The notes under the pieces: generated by a model
The model's input: the letters and a program-made list of their open reading frames with translations, nothing else
Databases searched by the model: none
What the model was told of the DNA's origin: nothing
NCBI RefSeq assembly: GCF_014646515.1
Contig: NZ_BMNK01000012.1
Span: 1 to 64,000 of the forward strand
Direction: 5' to 3'
DNA length: 64,000 nt
Source of the DNA: Nonomuraea glycinis
Lineage (GTDB): Bacteria; Actinomycetota; Actinomycetes; Streptosporangiales; Streptosporangiaceae
Program-made: the position numbers and the translations under genes
Shown here: piece by piece, positions 8,272 to 17,422 of the stretch
Layout: every line of letters starts with the position of its first letter
Position numbering within the stretch: position 1 is the stretch's first letter

Positions 8272-9170
8272 GCGCGATGACATCCGTGGCCACCCACTCG
8301 GCGGCCCTGATCGGTGTCACCGGACGCATCCTGGACATCGAAGCCACCGCGGAGCCCGGCCCGGCCGGACTCCATCTCATCGGCATCCCGGAACGCTCCC
8401 TCTGGCCGGCCCGTGAACGGATGCGTGCTGGCGTCCTCAACAGCGGCATTGCCTGGCCGGAGGCCAAGGTCACGGTGAGCGTTCACCCGGAAACCATCCC
8501 GGTCTATGACAGCGCCGCTGATCTCGCGCTCACGGTCGCCTTCCTGGCCGCCACCGGCAACGCCCCGCCGGAACGGCTTGCCCGGACGGTATTCCTCGGC
8601 GAACTGGGGTTGAACGGCGGGATCCGTCCGGTCCGCGGCGTGCTGCCCGCCATCAGTGCCGCCGTAGAGGGCGGACTCACCACCGTCGTGGTCCCTGCCT
8701 TCTTCGCGGAGATCACCGCCCAAGTCCCAGGTGCTGAGGTGATCCCCGCTGCCTGCCTCATCGACGTCCTTACCTGGCTGAGAGACGGACCGGGCGAGGA
8801 CACCACTCGGCCGACGCCTGCCAGGGTCACGCCGCCCATCCAGGTGGATCGAAGGGCGCGGCAGGTGACAAGGGTCGGTGAACGGGTGCTGGTCCGGCCT
8901 TTCCTCCGCATCCCGATACGCCCGTGGTGGGCCGAGCCCTATCAGTCGCCCTTCTACTACCCGGGCACCGTCGTCGAGATCACCGACAGCGGGCGCGTCC
9001 GGGTAGAGCTCGACGAACCGCACAGTCCGGCCCCGTGGGAAAGCCGCCTGCAGCTGTTCCATCCCACCGAGATTCATCGGTACGGCTGCCGCTGCCTGGA
9101 GTGCGCCAAGCCCGGCCAGGACGTCCCACGTTTCCTCGCCGATCAGGCACAGCTCACGCAAGAGCAGTGA
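8265..9170 (+). CDS. Stand-alone ChlI/ComM N-terminal-like domain protein
   Basis: A 301-residue protein whose first 175 residues match the N-terminal domain of the YifB/ComM (magnesium-chelatase subunit ChlI-like) family: GLHLIGIPERS, VSVHPETIPVYDSAADLALTV and VFLGELGLNGGIRPVRGVLP are recognisable. In ComM this Lon-protease-like fold precedes an AAA+ helicase module; here no Walker A or B follows. The C-terminus is a beta-rich segment ending in a CRCLEC pair, perhaps a zinc site. It overlaps the DUF4192 gene; ATG 8277 is an alternative start. Function unknown, probably tied to the DUF4192 protein by operon position. Confidence 0.65.
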   Translation: MVSAMTSVATHSAALIGVTGRILDIEATAEPGPAGLHLIGIPERSLWPARERMRAGVLNSGIAWPEAKVTVSVHPETIPVYDSAADLALTVAFLAATGNAPPERLARTVFLGELGLNGGIRPVRGVLPAISAAVEGGLTTVVVPAFFAEITAQVPGAEVIPAACLIDVLTWLRDGPGEDTTRPTPARVTPPIQVDRRARQVTRVGERVLVRPFLRIPIRPWWAEPYQSPFYYPGTVVEITDSGRVRVELDEPHSPAPWESRLQLFHPTEIHRYGCRCLECAKPGQDVPRFLADQAQLTQEQ

Positions 9171-9206
9171 AAAGGCGAGATGTCCAACCTTCGAAGGAGT
9201 ACGCCC

Positions 9207-9770
9207 ATGAACGATTCCGAAGTGGACGATCTGGTGATCCAGATCGCCGTACATCTGGACGGGTTCACCCCGCAGATTCGGCCTGGCCATCCCGCGTACC
9301 TGATCGGTCCGGAAGGGGCTCGACTCGTCGTCCACCCGCTCTGGAGGCAGGAGGGACGCATCACGGTGCTCGGCGTCTACCCCGACGGATACAGAAGCCT
9401 GTTTCCGGACTTGCGGCGACATCAGATCTCCGTGTCAGCGACCCGGAGCCCCGAACATGTCGCGAAGAAGATCGCACGCGGGCTGCTCCCCGGCTACCTA
9501 CGGGACCTGGCGACCTGCCGGGCACGGCTGAGCGGCCAGAAAGCCGAGGAAGCCACCCGGGCCGAGTTGGTCGAAACCCTGCTGACCATGCTGCCCGGGG
9601 CGACGTTCACCGAGAAGCAGCGGGAGACCGTCCTCCAGTGGAGACTCGGCGCGACCTCCGGCTCGTTCGCGGTGTACGGCGACACGACCAGCAACTCCAT
9701 CGAGATCCGCATGGCCGACCGTGAACTGACCGAACGCGTCGCGTACGCGATCCAACAGCGCTCCATGTGA
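9207..9770 (+). CDS. Hypothetical protein
   Basis: A 187-residue soluble protein; AAGGAG precedes the ATG. It has a beta-rich N-terminal half (HPAYLIGPEGARLVVHPLW), a helical middle with LPGYLRDLATCRARLSGQ, and a C-terminal part mentioning no catalytic motif. It sits 36 bases after the ChlI-like gene and before DUF932, so it probably belongs to the same mobile-element gene run. A terminator follows. I cannot assign a family. Confidence 0.6.
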   Translation: MNDSEVDDLVIQIAVHLDGFTPQIRPGHPAYLIGPEGARLVVHPLWRQEGRITVLGVYPDGYRSLFPDLRRHQISVSATRSPEHVAKKIARGLLPGYLRDLATCRARLSGQKAEEATRAELVETLLTMLPGATFTEKQRETVLQWRLGATSGSFAVYGDTTSNSIEIRMADRELTERVAYAIQQRSM

Positions 9771-9826
9771 GCGCGCAACGTGCGACGAGCCGAAAAGGCA
9801 CATCCCACCCCTCAGTGACACCAGCG

Positions 9827-9853
9827 GGCACCGGCTCATGCCGGTGCCTTTCT
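9827..9853 (+). terminator. Intrinsic terminator
   Basis: A 9-bp stem (GGCACCGGC / GCCGGTGCC) with a TCAT loop is followed by TTTCTC, ending the 6391-9770 gene run just before the DUF932 gene. Confidence 0.75.
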
Positions 9854-9878
9854 CATATCCATCGAAACGGAGAAGAAC

Positions 9879-10901
9879 ATGTCCAGGGAGTCTCTGGAGT
9901 GGCTGAACGCCAACACGCTGATCGGCTTCACCGGCAAGCGCGGAACCGCCTGGCACTACCGCGCCAGCATGCAGGGCGAGGAGCTCAACCACTACGTAGG
10001 CCCGATCCCGGTCGACGACGTCAAGCGGCGGCTGTTCGGCTGGAAGGCCCTCTCACAGCCGATCTACGTGGAAGACCCGCGCGGCGGACTCGCGCAGGTA
10101 CCGGACCGTCAGGCGATCCTGCGCAGCGACAACGGGCACGTCATGGGCATCTTCTCCGACAGCTATGAGCCACATCCCTACGTCGAATGGCTGATCAACA
10201 ACGTCTCCCGACTGCTGGACGCCGACCTGTCGATCGGGTCGGCAGGTCTCCTCAAGGGCGGAGCGGTGGCCTGGGTATCGGTCGAGGTCCCCGACAACAT
10301 CGTGACCCCCGAAGGTGTCGAGTTCCGGCCGCATCTCTTCGCGGCGACGTCGTTCGACGGATCGTTGGCCACCACGTTCAAGCGGGCCGTGACCAACGTC
10401 GTGTGCGACAACACCATGGCGGCCGGTCTGGCAGAGAGCGGCCAGCATGTCAAGATCAAGCACTCCCGGCACTCGAAACTCCGCCTCGCCGAAGCACGCC
10501 ACGCCCTGAACATCGTCTACGCCCTGGCCGACGAATTCTCGTCAGCGGTGCGGGACCTGTGCCGGGTGGAGGTCACCGGCCGGCAGTGGCTGAAGTTCCT
10601 GGACGCCCACACGCCGATGCCCAATCAGCAAGGCCGCGGTCGCACCATGGCCGAGAACAGGCGCGACACTCTGGCAAAGCTCTGGAACCACGACCTGCGC
10701 GTAGCGCCATGGCGCGGCACGGCCTGGGGTGTGGTCCAGGCGATCAACACCTTCACCCATCACGAGCAGAACGTCCGTGGCGCCGTACGAGCGGAACGCA
10801 ACATGCTCCGCGCGGTGACCGGCGGCATCGACGACCTCGACCGGGGCACGCTGCGCACGCTGTCCACGGTGCTGGACCGCCCGCTCACCAGCGCGGCTTG
10901 A
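9879..10901 (+). CDS. DUF932 phage/plasmid-like protein
   Basis: A 340-residue member of the DUF932 (phage/plasmid-like TIGR03299) family. Supporting segments are LNANTLIGFTGKRGTAWHYR near the start, the central VVCDNTMAAGL, and KHSRHSKLRLAEARHALNI. CGGAGAAG precedes the ATG. Such proteins are nearly always carried by plasmids, phages or integrative elements; their activity is unknown. It lies between two intrinsic terminators and so probably has its own promoter in 9771-9878. Confidence 0.8.
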   Translation: MSRESLEWLNANTLIGFTGKRGTAWHYRASMQGEELNHYVGPIPVDDVKRRLFGWKALSQPIYVEDPRGGLAQVPDRQAILRSDNGHVMGIFSDSYEPHPYVEWLINNVSRLLDADLSIGSAGLLKGGAVAWVSVEVPDNIVTPEGVEFRPHLFAATSFDGSLATTFKRAVTNVVCDNTMAAGLAESGQHVKIKHSRHSKLRLAEARHALNIVYALADEFSSAVRDLCRVEVTGRQWLKFLDAHTPMPNQQGRGRTMAENRRDTLAKLWNHDLRVAPWRGTAWGVVQAINTFTHHEQNVRGAVRAERNMLRAVTGGIDDLDRGTLRTLSTVLDRPLTSAA

Positions 10902-10918
10902 AGATCGACCAGCCCGTA

Positions 10919-10942
10919 CGGCTCCCGCCTCAGCGGGAGCCG
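10919..10942 (+). terminator. Intrinsic terminator
   Basis: A perfect 10-bp stem (CGGCTCCCGC and complement) with a CTCA loop follows the DUF932 gene. The 10943-11171 interval has no gene; it holds AGATAAAGCC twice, at 11076 and 11126, possibly operator half-sites for the next gene. Confidence 0.75.
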
Positions 10943-11171
10943 CCCTATGCCAGAGATGGCCAACCATGATCAAGCTATGTTCCAGGTCGCTGGATTGTTC
11001 ACGGATGAGGCGAAGCAAGCCTCGGCCGCGAGAGTGGCGTACGAGGAAAAGGGTTGAGCGAAGCTCTTCCCGCGAGATAAAGCCGCTTGCATCGCGCCGC
11101 GCATCCGCCCTCTTTAACATTGGCAGATAAAGCCCGTGCGCTATGTGCGAACTTCCGGAGGTATTTGTCCG

Positions 11172-12377
11172 ATGGTTTCCTCTTGGTCCGCACGCATCAG
11201 GGCCGAGCGTAAAGCGCGCCTGTGGGACGTGCACACGATGGCCCGCAAGCTGCGTGAAGTCGCTGGCGGTACGGGTCCCTTGCCGGATCACGAAGCGCTT
11301 GTACGCTCCATCCGTCGCTGGGAATCAGGAAAGATCGGCACACCGAGCGAACGTTACAGATTGCTGTTCAGCAGAGCTCTGGAGGTTGAGGAGAAATCAC
11401 TCTTTGCGGATGTCGCGGAGGAAGATGAGGTTGTTTCCCTGCTGAGATCTCCGGTTGCCGGGAATGGGATATTTCCTCCTGGATTCACCGTGGAGTCGGT
11501 TGAGGCGTTGCTCGGGCGGCTGTACCGTCTCGACGCGGAATTCGGCGGGAACGAACTGTGTCAGGTCGTGGCACAGCAGGCCCAGGCGGCGGCCGGCCTG
11601 TTCAGCTCGCTCAGCCTGCGCACGGACGACAGACGTCGCCTGTATCTTGCGATGGCGGGTCTCACCCAGATCGCGGGCTGGCTGTCCATCGACGCCAGCA
11701 GGCACGCGGAGGCCAGCCGATACCTCACCGCCACGATCTACGCGGCACACGAGGCCGACGACCCTTCCCTGGCCGGTCACGCCCTCGGCTACATGAGCCT
11801 GCACGCTCTCTACCGTGCCCAGCCGGACAGAGCACTCGCCCTGGCCCGGACCGCGGTCGACCTCACCAGCGCGGGAACGTCTCCACGAGCCCGGGCAACC
11901 GCGCACAACCGCGCCGCACGTGCCCATGCCCGGCTCGGGGAGATCGACGCGTGCAAGCGCAACCTCGATCTGGCCCAGTCCGCGTACGCCACCGAGGAGG
12001 GAGAGGGGGAGCCCCGCTGGGTCGGCTACGTCACTGAGATAGAGCTCTTCGCTCAACGCGGCGCCTGCGTCCTGGACCTGGGACTGGCCGACGGCGCGAT
12101 CTCGGAAATTGAGCACACGATCTCACTCGTACGGTCAAGGACACCGGATCACGTCAGAGACCTGGCGCACTACACGATCCGGTTGGCCGCCGCCTATCTG
12201 AGCAAGGGCGAGGTGGCGCAGGCCACGGCCATAGGCGCAAGCGCGCACCGGATATCGGTCGCCATCGGTTCGGCCCGGGTGCGGGAGCGCTTCGCCGAGT
12301 TCATGAACGGCCTGTCTGCGTACAAGAAGGTGCCGGAGGTCCGTGACCTGGCGGAAGAGGTACGGGCGTCCTACTGA
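11172..12377 (+). CDS. XRE/TPR-type transcriptional regulator
   Basis: A 401-residue protein. The N-terminal 80 residues have the form of a DNA-binding helix-turn-helix domain of actinomycete TPR regulators (WSARIRAERKARLWDV, then LVRSIRRWESGK and RYRLLFSRAL). Residues about 110-390 are helical repeats (HALGYMSLHALYRAQPDRAL; RATAHNRAARAHARLGE) characteristic of tetratricopeptide folds. GGAGG is about eleven bases before the ATG. Proteins of this type often respond to a small peptide or ligand through the TPR part. Its 3' end overlaps the convergent HAD gene by seven bases. Confidence 0.75.
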   Translation: MVSSWSARIRAERKARLWDVHTMARKLREVAGGTGPLPDHEALVRSIRRWESGKIGTPSERYRLLFSRALEVEEKSLFADVAEEDEVVSLLRSPVAGNGIFPPGFTVESVEALLGRLYRLDAEFGGNELCQVVAQQAQAAAGLFSSLSLRTDDRRRLYLAMAGLTQIAGWLSIDASRHAEASRYLTATIYAAHEADDPSLAGHALGYMSLHALYRAQPDRALALARTAVDLTSAGTSPRARATAHNRAARAHARLGEIDACKRNLDLAQSAYATEEGEGEPRWVGYVTEIELFAQRGACVLDLGLADGAISEIEHTISLVRSRTPDHVRDLAHYTIRLAAAYLSKGEVAQATAIGASAHRISVAIGSARVRERFAEFMNGLSAYKKVPEVRDLAEEVRASY

Positions 12378-13087
12378 GCTTCGTCGGCCACGCCGAGAAT
12401 GGCCCGGATGACAGCCGGAGTGCTGCTGAGGTCGGTGAGAACGAGCTCCGCGCCTGCCTCGCGCAGGGTGTCCGCGCTGCACGAGCCGGTGGCGACGGCG
12501 ACCACCCGTGCGCCGCCGAGGTGCCCGGCCAGGACGTCGTTGGGGGTGTCCCCGATGAGTACCGTGTTGGCGGCGGTGAAGACGTGCCCGTACTTGCCGG
12601 TGGCCCGTTGCTGCGCCAGCCGCACCAGCTCGGGCCGCTCCTCGTGGTCCATCCCGTACGCCCCCGCGTCGAAGTCCACGAACCGATCGAGGTCGAACGC
12701 CCTGAGCTTGCCGATCGCGATCGGCTCCATGTTCCCGGTGAGCACCGACTGGACGACGTCCGGATGGCCGGCGAGCATGGCGAGCGCCTCCAGCGCCCCG
12801 TCCAGCACCCGGCCGCGTTCCCTGATCGCTTCTTCGAAGATCAGGAAGGACTCGGCCAGGGCGAGGCCGAACGAGTGCAGCAGCTGATCGGAAGCCTCGA
12901 TGTGGTGCAGGCGCAGGGTGTCCGCCGCGATCGCGCGCTCAGTACGGCCGGTCATGTCGGCGAGCTGCCGCATGGCCTGGCCGGTCGCAGATCGGAAAGC
13001 GTCGGCGTAGATGTTGCGGCTGAGGCCACCGATGGTGATCAGAGTGTGGTCGATGTCCCACAGGACCAAGGTCTTCCCAGCGCTCAC
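12371..13087 (-). CDS. HAD family hydrolase (phosphatase-like)
   Basis: A 238-residue haloacid-dehalogenase-type hydrolase. Motif I is LVLWDIDHTL with nucleophile and acid/base Asp at residues about 11 and 13; motif II is VLTGNM; motif III/IV is VLIGDTPNDV. The helical cap between motifs I and II gives the phosphoglycolate phosphatase-like (C1 cap) layout. Likely a small-molecule phosphatase. The start is a GTG. The gene is monocistronic and converges with the TPR regulator. Confidence 0.8.
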   Translation of the reverse strand: MSAGKTLVLWDIDHTLITIGGLSRNIYADAFRSATGQAMRQLADMTGRTERAIAADTLRLHHIEASDQLLHSFGLALAESFLIFEEAIRERGRVLDGALEALAMLAGHPDVVQSVLTGNMEPIAIGKLRAFDLDRFVDFDAGAYGMDHEERPELVRLAQQRATGKYGHVFTAANTVLIGDTPNDVLAGHLGGARVVAVATGSCSADTLREAGAELVLTDLSSTPAVIRAILGVADEAQ

Positions 13088-13238
13088 CGTACGAGCCTAA
13101 CCATTGAGGACGGAATCGGTAGGTCCGGCCGCTCCGGCCGCGCTCTTAGCCGCGCGCCGGCCAGGGAACCCGCTAGCGTTCACTGCCCGGGCACAGCTCT
13201 CGGCCCCTGACGGGTGCGGCGGCAGAAGGAAAGGCCAG

Positions 13239-13721
13239 ATGAACGCTGAGACAGCGGACCTGCTCTTGGACGTGGTGCGGCGTCTGGAGAAGAGCATCGT
13301 GGCCCGGGAGTGTCCCGCCATCGTCGCGATCGAGGGCGAGCGCAAGCTCGTACTGAGCGATTACGACTACCTACGTGACACGGCTACGGCGGCAGCCTTC
13401 GAGGCGAGGGCTGCGGAGAAGGTGCAAGGCATCGGCGCCAACCGCTGGGTGCTGGCCGTTCCACAGGTGTGGATCTTCAGGCCGCCGAGCACGATCGCTC
13501 TACGGGCTGTTTCGAACCACCCGCTCAGGGAGGGTGAACAGGAAGCCATCACCTGGATGAGCTTTGACCGTGAGAACGGCGTGGACTACGGGCGGGTCGC
13601 TTATGCGCGCCGCCCAAACGGAGAGCCGGTCTTCGAGGAGCCGGAGATCTTCGATGTGGGGATCCGCCCAAGAGAAACGATGCCCGGATTCCTCCTGCTC
13701 CAGCAATCCTTGGAGGAGTGA
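13239..13721 (+). CDS. Hypothetical protein
   Basis: A 160-residue protein, AGAAGGA upstream of ATG. It begins with a helical stretch (ETADLLLDVVRRLEKSIVARE), followed by beta-strand segments (RWVLAVPQVWIF; DYGRVAYARRPNG) and a C-terminal MPGFLLLQQSLEE. No family is recognised. It stands alone between the divergent HAD gene and a terminator shared with the convergent PP2C gene. Confidence 0.6.
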   Translation: MNAETADLLLDVVRRLEKSIVARECPAIVAIEGERKLVLSDYDYLRDTATAAAFEARAAEKVQGIGANRWVLAVPQVWIFRPPSTIALRAVSNHPLREGEQEAITWMSFDRENGVDYGRVAYARRPNGEPVFEEPEIFDVGIRPRETMPGFLLLQQSLEE

Positions 13722-13748
13722 GGGCCGGTTCGCGAAGAACCGGCCCTC
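13720..13748. terminator. Bidirectional terminator
   Basis: A perfect 11- to 12-bp stem (AGGGCCGGTTC and complement) with a GCGAA loop begins at the stop codon of the hypothetical gene and lies downstream of the convergent phosphatase gene. Confidence 0.85.
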
Positions 13749-13801
13749 TGACCAACTCGAACTCTCCGACAAAAGAAAGGCTGAGATCGGTCACCACGAG
13801 C

Positions 13802-16159
13802 CTACGGCCTGCAGATGGGTGCAGGAACGTGAATCGCGAGCATTACCACGTCATCGTCCTGTTCATATCCCGACAGCATTCGGTCAACCAGGAAGTCCAG
13901 CAGCATGTACGGATTCGCCACCACCTCAGGTGGCGATTCACTCACAACACTGCAAATCTCTGCGAGTCCGGCGTCGAGCCCACGCTTGCGGTTCTTCACC
14001 AGTCCGTCGGAGTAGAGCACGGCGGTATGGCCGGGCGGCACTACGAAACGGAACTGCTTTCGGCTGGTCGGCCAGCCCAGCGGGGTACCGGGCTCGGCGT
14101 TGCACAAAATCGCCGTGCCCTGCGGGGAGACCAGGATGGGTGGCGGGTGGCCGGCGAGGGCGAGCGTGCCTTCACCGGTGACCGGCTCGACCACCATGTA
14201 GGCGAGGGTGGTGACCTGCTCTTCCTCTTCAGTGGCGTCGAAGACCCTGTCGAGTCCCGTCAGCACGTCGGCGGGCGCCGGGTTGGTCAGCGCCAGAGCG
14301 CGCATGGCGTTGCGGGTGCGGCCCATCCAGGCCGCTGCCTTGACGCCTTTGCCCATGACGTCGCCTACAACGGCTGCGACCCGGCCGTCCTGGAACACGA
14401 ATGCGTCGTACCAGTCGCCGCCGACCTGCACGTGGCGGCTGCCCGAGCGGAAGCGCTGGGCCAGTTCCAGGCCCTTGATGACCGGTAGGCGGCCGGGCAG
14501 CATGCTGCGCTGCAGCGTTTCGGCGGTGTGGTGCTCACGTTCGAACAATGTGGCGCGTTCCACGGCCAGCGCGCACTGGCCGGCCAGCGCCTCCAGGAAG
14601 ACACCGTCCTCCTGGCAGATCTTCTGCGGCCTAGTGAACGAGAAGCGCAACGCGCCCAGCGCGCGTCCCGCCGCGAGCAGTGGTAGACCGACCCAAGCCT
14701 GCTCGTCGCTGCTGATGAGGTAGTCGGTCAGCGGCGTCTCCTCACCGCCGGATTCCAGCAGTTGCGTCTTCAGACTCACGGGTGACTCGGCGAAGACCGG
14801 CCTGCCGCTGTTGACCGCCATGGTCATCACGCTGGAGTGGGATAGCGGGATCTCCTCGCTGAAGGGGACCGACGCCTCCGGGATGCCTTCGCCGTGGATC
14901 AGCTTGAGCGCCGCGCGGTCGGTGTCGAGCAGCGCGACGGCGGACCGATCGGCGGCCAGCGCGGTGCGGCCGACGTTGATGATGACCTGTACCACCTGCC
15001 TGACCGTGAGCGCCTCGGCGAGTTGGGCAGTGGCGCCCTGCAGCCGGGCCGTGCGCAGGGCGGCGGCGCCGAGTTGGTGGGTCAGCCTGCCCCGCATCTC
15101 CTCGGCCTCGTGCTGCAGGGTCATGTCGGTGTTGGTGCCGACCCACTCGACCACCTGGCCATCGCGGATGATCGGCACGGCGCGCACCTCGAAGTGGCGG
15201 AACCCGCTGGCCCTGGTGCGCACGCGGTAGTTCCACTCGAACATCGTCCGGCCACGCAGCGCCTCCTTCCAAGCCTCCCCGGTCTGCTGGCGCTCGTCCT
15301 GGTGCACCGCCTCCAGCCAGCCGTAGGCGAGATAGTCCTCCAGGCTCTGACCGGTGATGGCACGCCACTGCGGCGCGTCCTCGACCACAGTGCCGGTGGG
15401 CGAGGTAATCCAGACGAGCTGGGATTGGGCCTTCACCAGCGAGCGGAAGCGCACCTCGTCGGTCTCGTGCTGGTGCTGGGGTTGTAGCCGATCGAGCAGT
15501 TCTTCGAGTTTCTGGACCCGACCTTCGGCCTGATGAACTCGGTTCTGGGCCATTTTCAACCGCTCGGTCAGCTCAGCGATCTCGTCGAAATGCTGAGTAC
15601 GTTCGCGATCCCAGGCTGCGCGAAGGCGCTCGTTCTCGCTGGACAGGCCCTCAATCGTATGGGTGCGTCGGCTGAGTTCGTATTCCAGGCTCTCTGCGTA
15701 GCGTTCTGCTTCCTTCCAGCGGGTGACTGCGATCGCCAACTCGTCGCTGACCTTCTGGATGCGATACTCGTGCGGGCGCGTTGCTTTGAGAGCGTCCAGA
15801 TACAGCTCTATCAGGTGTTCGCGAACCTCTTCGGTCACCGCAGTACCCTGACCTGCCCGCATGGCCAGGATCTGGTCGAGGAACGACCGGTCGGTGGGCA
15901 CGCGCTCGCCGCTCAGGTATCGGGAAACGGCTCCCTTGTCTATGTGGCTGAGGCGGGCGAACAAGCTGATCGTCATGTTCAGGGTGGCGAAGTGGGTGCG
16001 TAGCTCTGCGGCCCAGGCCATCACTTGGGGAATGAGGTCCGGCTTCAAGGATGCTAACTCGACCGGACGACGGGCGATCTCGTTCACCCGCCCATCATCG
16101 CTGTTCCCGTTGAGTGCTACGGCGAGGTTCGGCTCTTGTGTGTTGCCAATGTCTTGCAA
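13802..16159 (-). CDS. HTH-PAS-GAF-PP2C (SpoIIE) signalling phosphatase
   Basis: A 785-residue multidomain protein. Residues about 45-95 form an XRE-like helix-turn-helix (MTISLFARLSHIDKGAVSRY); 125-235 a long coiled coil with heptad Leu/Glu; 240-345 a PAS domain (VWITSPTGTVVEDAPQWRA; WVGTNTDMT); 370-530 a GAF domain; 550-780 a SpoIIE-type PP2C phosphatase with metal-binding Asp residues (GGDWYDAF; VVGDVMGKG; DDDVVMLAIH). PP2C proteins of this type dephosphorylate anti-anti-sigma factors such as BldG-like proteins. The HTH makes it unusual. The longest start is a TTG at 16159; GTG 16087 is an alternative. It is divergent from a small membrane protein gene. Confidence 0.8.
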   Translation of the reverse strand: MQDIGNTQEPNLAVALNGNSDDGRVNEIARRPVELASLKPDLIPQVMAWAAELRTHFATLNMTISLFARLSHIDKGAVSRYLSGERVPTDRSFLDQILAMRAGQGTAVTEEVREHLIELYLDALKATRPHEYRIQKVSDELAIAVTRWKEAERYAESLEYELSRRTHTIEGLSSENERLRAAWDRERTQHFDEIAELTERLKMAQNRVHQAEGRVQKLEELLDRLQPQHQHETDEVRFRSLVKAQSQLVWITSPTGTVVEDAPQWRAITGQSLEDYLAYGWLEAVHQDERQQTGEAWKEALRGRTMFEWNYRVRTRASGFRHFEVRAVPIIRDGQVVEWVGTNTDMTLQHEAEEMRGRLTHQLGAAALRTARLQGATAQLAEALTVRQVVQVIINVGRTALAADRSAVALLDTDRAALKLIHGEGIPEASVPFSEEIPLSHSSVMTMAVNSGRPVFAESPVSLKTQLLESGGEETPLTDYLISSDEQAWVGLPLLAAGRALGALRFSFTRPQKICQEDGVFLEALAGQCALAVERATLFEREHHTAETLQRSMLPGRLPVIKGLELAQRFRSGSRHVQVGGDWYDAFVFQDGRVAAVVGDVMGKGVKAAAWMGRTRNAMRALALTNPAPADVLTGLDRVFDATEEEEQVTTLAYMVVEPVTGEGTLALAGHPPPILVSPQGTAILCNAEPGTPLGWPTSRKQFRFVVPPGHTAVLYSDGLVKNRKRGLDAGLAEICSVVSESPPEVVANPYMLLDFLVDRMLSGYEQDDDVVMLAIHVPAPICRP

Positions 16160-16197
16160 CGCCTCGACTTGTTCCGTTGCGGGTGGTGCAACGTTGC
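16154..16197. promoter_or_regulatory. Repeated GTTGC/GCAAC palindromes
   Basis: GCAACGTTGC at 16188-16197 is a perfect 10-bp palindrome; GTTGC also occurs at 16176 and TTGCAAC at 16154, all around or just upstream of the start of the HTH-PP2C gene. The array could be the autoregulatory operator of that protein's own HTH; this is an inference from position. Confidence 0.35.
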
Positions 16198-16322
16198 GAG
16201 CTCTGACTTTCTAGAGCTCATGCAATCGCATCCTCGCCATTGCATGGCGACACGGGCGACAAGGAGTTCCTGCGCATCGCGCGGCTCCAGTGACGCCCCG
16301 CCTCTGCTAAGACGGAGAACCG

Positions 16323-16499
16323 ATGAATCCTGAACGCGTTGTCTTAATCGCGTTGGCGGTGGTGGCTGCCGTCAGCATCGCTACGGCCCTTATGCTCGCG
16401 GACGGTTCCACATGGCCAGCTGCTCTCCTGTGTGGACTCGCCGCTGGTGGAGCAACGCTGTGGGGGCTGCTTGGCTGGTTTGCCTCCAGAACCCGGTGA
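16323..16499 (+). CDS. Small two-helix membrane protein
   Basis: A 58-residue protein with GGAGAA before ATG. It has two hydrophobic helices (VVLIALAVVAAVSIATALML and LLCGLAAGGATLWGLLGW) linked by a short polar turn, and ends FASRTR. Function unknown. It diverges from the HTH-PP2C gene across the palindromic region and converges on the type IV secretion operon. Small hydrophobic proteins at this position can be transfer-module components or toxins; nothing here decides. Confidence 0.55.
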   Translation: MNPERVVLIALAVVAAVSIATALMLADGSTWPAALLCGLAAGGATLWGLLGWFASRTR

Positions 16500-16555
16500 A
16501 CCATCCGCCACCTGTATGCCATCACGCGATCCTTCCTGAGCGTGTTGGCGCTGCA

Positions 16556-17422
16556 TTAGGGCCGGACGATGCCGATGAATCCTTGCTCCCGGCTGGGTAC
16601 GCCTGCCCATGTTTCTACCCGTACGGTGCTTCCGGTGGACGGTGCGTGGACCATGCGGGTGCTGTCGATCGCGATGCCGACGTGGTGGATCGTGGCTGGG
16701 TTCTTCGAGTTGTGGGCGAAGAAGATCAGGTCTCCTGGCCTGATCTGGCTTCTGGGTACGCGGGTTCCGGCGTTCCACTGCGCGGAGGTGTCTCCTCCGA
16801 CTCGGGTGCCCGCCCTGGTCCAGGCGTATTCGGCCAGCCCTGAGCAGTCGAACCCCTTCGTCTGGGCTCCGTGGCCGATGCCGTAGCTGGGGCCGTTCGG
16901 GCCGCCGCCGCCCCAGGAGTACGGGACGCCCCGCATGGCAAGTGCTGCCCGTACGGCTACCGCCCCACGGCCGACCCCGGCCACACTGTCCGAAGGGAGG
17001 CCCTCGGCCGAAAGCTCCGTGCATAGTTCACCAGAGATCGCGGTGACAGCCTGCTCGGCACGGTTCCTGATTGCGGCGGGATCGTCTCCGGTCATCCGGT
17101 CGGCGAGGACGGAAGCCGCGTCATTGATGGCATCAGTCCTGGGGATGCCGAGCGTGGCGGCGGTCTTGATGACCGCACGTAGTTCGGTCTCTTCGGCGGC
17201 GGACAGCTTGAGATTCTGCGGTCTGCTCAGTCCCGGAGTCCGCTGGCTGTCGGCGGTGTCTAGAACAGCCTGGGAGGGCGCGAAGGAGTAGGAGCACACC
17301 AGGTCGGCGAATGCCATTGCGTATCTGGCTCCACCGCCCAGCCCAGAGATGATCAGGACGACGCCGAATACGAGACCCCCTACCGCTGGGAGGATCTTCG
17401 TGAGGCCGGTCTCGGCGATCAA
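16556..17422 (-). CDS. NlpC/P60 peptidoglycan hydrolase of the transfer operon
   Basis: A 288-residue protein with an N-terminal membrane anchor (residues about 10-30, ILPAVGGLVFGVVLIISGL), a helical linker, and a C-terminal NlpC/P60 domain (about 155-288). The catalytic Cys is in KGFDCSGLAEYAW and the His in IHHVGIAID. Such enzymes cut peptide stems in the wall to make room for a secretion channel. It starts with TTG, its TTGA overlapping the stop of the replication-relaxation gene, which makes it the last gene of the operon. Confidence 0.85.
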   Translation of the reverse strand: MIAETGLTKILPAVGGLVFGVVLIISGLGGGARYAMAFADLVCSYSFAPSQAVLDTADSQRTPGLSRPQNLKLSAAEETELRAVIKTAATLGIPRTDAINDAASVLADRMTGDDPAAIRNRAEQAVTAISGELCTELSAEGLPSDSVAGVGRGAVAVRAALAMRGVPYSWGGGGPNGPSYGIGHGAQTKGFDCSGLAEYAWTRAGTRVGGDTSAQWNAGTRVPRSQIRPGDLIFFAHNSKNPATIHHVGIAIDSTRMVHAPSTGSTVRVETWAGVPSREQGFIGIVRP

